Of a stretch of 42,263 nucleotides of DNA, positions 42,141 to 42,263 are shown in pieces. The stretch is from an uncultured Prevotellaceae bacterium. GTDB taxonomy: Bacteria > Bacteroidota > Bacteroidia > Bacteroidales > Bacteroidaceae. The notes under the pieces were generated by a model. That model was not told the DNA's origin and made no database searches. It was given only the letters and a program-made list of their open reading frames with translations. The stretch covers positions 1 to 42,263 of the forward strand of contig CALCEL010000034.1 of assembly GCA_937900485.1 (NCBI GenBank), in the 5' to 3' direction. Positions within the stretch are counted from its first letter, which is position 1. Every line of letters begins with the position of its first letter. The translations under genes and the position numbers were made by a program.

Positions 42141-42263
42141 GAAAAATAAACGTTCTCACCATTTAGCGAGTTAATTCCATATATCATAAATGGTAAGGAG
42201 TATAGTTAGTCGTTCCTTGAAAACTATTTAATTATTTAACAACCAATAAAATAATAGTTCGAA

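Overview
The window looks like chromosomal DNA of a Bacteroidales bacterium, most likely Prevotella or a close relative. The evidence is Bacteroidetes-type promoters (TTTG, then 18-20 nt, then TAnnTTTG, for example at 15977-16007 and 26795-26826), a serine palmitoyltransferase for sphingolipids, GH31/GH43/GH2 glycan-degradation genes, a T9SS-like C-terminal domain, SPII lipoproteins, and an IS4-type transposase with a DUF4372-like N-terminus. Genus is an inference.

Layout. 1-450: copy of a roughly 205-bp repeat plus a terminator. 450-7537 (minus): three-gene glycan operon (GH31 alpha-xylosidase, GH43, GH2) of the kind used to debranch xyloglucan or arabinoxylan oligosaccharides. 8175-10122: a probably inactive S41 peptidase-like lipoprotein and a divergent helical lipoprotein. 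10207-10563: small mobile-element remnants. 10741-15836 (minus): AmpG-type permease, SpoIID/LytB protein and a glycosyltransferase/DUF4922 fusion, suggesting cell-wall turnover. 16031-19544 (plus): queF, phoH and a PIF1/RecD-like helicase with C-terminal TPRs, then tRNA-Arg(ACG) with a strong terminator. 19750-21180: largely non-coding, with an internally deleted IS4-like element and an AT-rich stretch. 21180-26768: D-Ala-D-Ala dipeptidase, spt with a divergent lipid kinase, an ECF sigma/membrane protein/Spy-like set, and a tiny secreted protein. 26769-27685: second repeat copy. 27686-33354: metY, then a six-gene plus-strand operon (nitroreductase, DUF2520, kdsC, maf, Lrp/AsnC regulator, FAD reductase). 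33615-37311: patatin, two deoxynucleoside kinases, a hypothetical gene and a guanine-deaminase-like gene. 37412-42140: PL10 pectate lyase, DUF3298 lipoprotein, membrane protein, GH2-type pseudogene and a small lipoprotein.

The most striking large-scale signal is compositional. Left of about 20 kb the plus strand is rich in A and C; right of about 20.9 kb it is rich in G and T, even inside minus-strand genes. A change from C-excess to G-excess along the plus strand is what is expected at a replication origin. The AT-rich gap 20850-21180 contains one perfect TTATNCACA DnaA-box match, so the window may span oriC. Line counts were made by eye on sample lines only.

No CRISPR array, rRNA, phage or obvious defence system was seen. 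The less familiar items are the GT2-DUF4922 fusion beside AmpG and SpoIID, the S41 protein lacking both catalytic residues, repeats that face the putative origin from both sides, and a 264-bp MITE-like element with an open frame running end to end.
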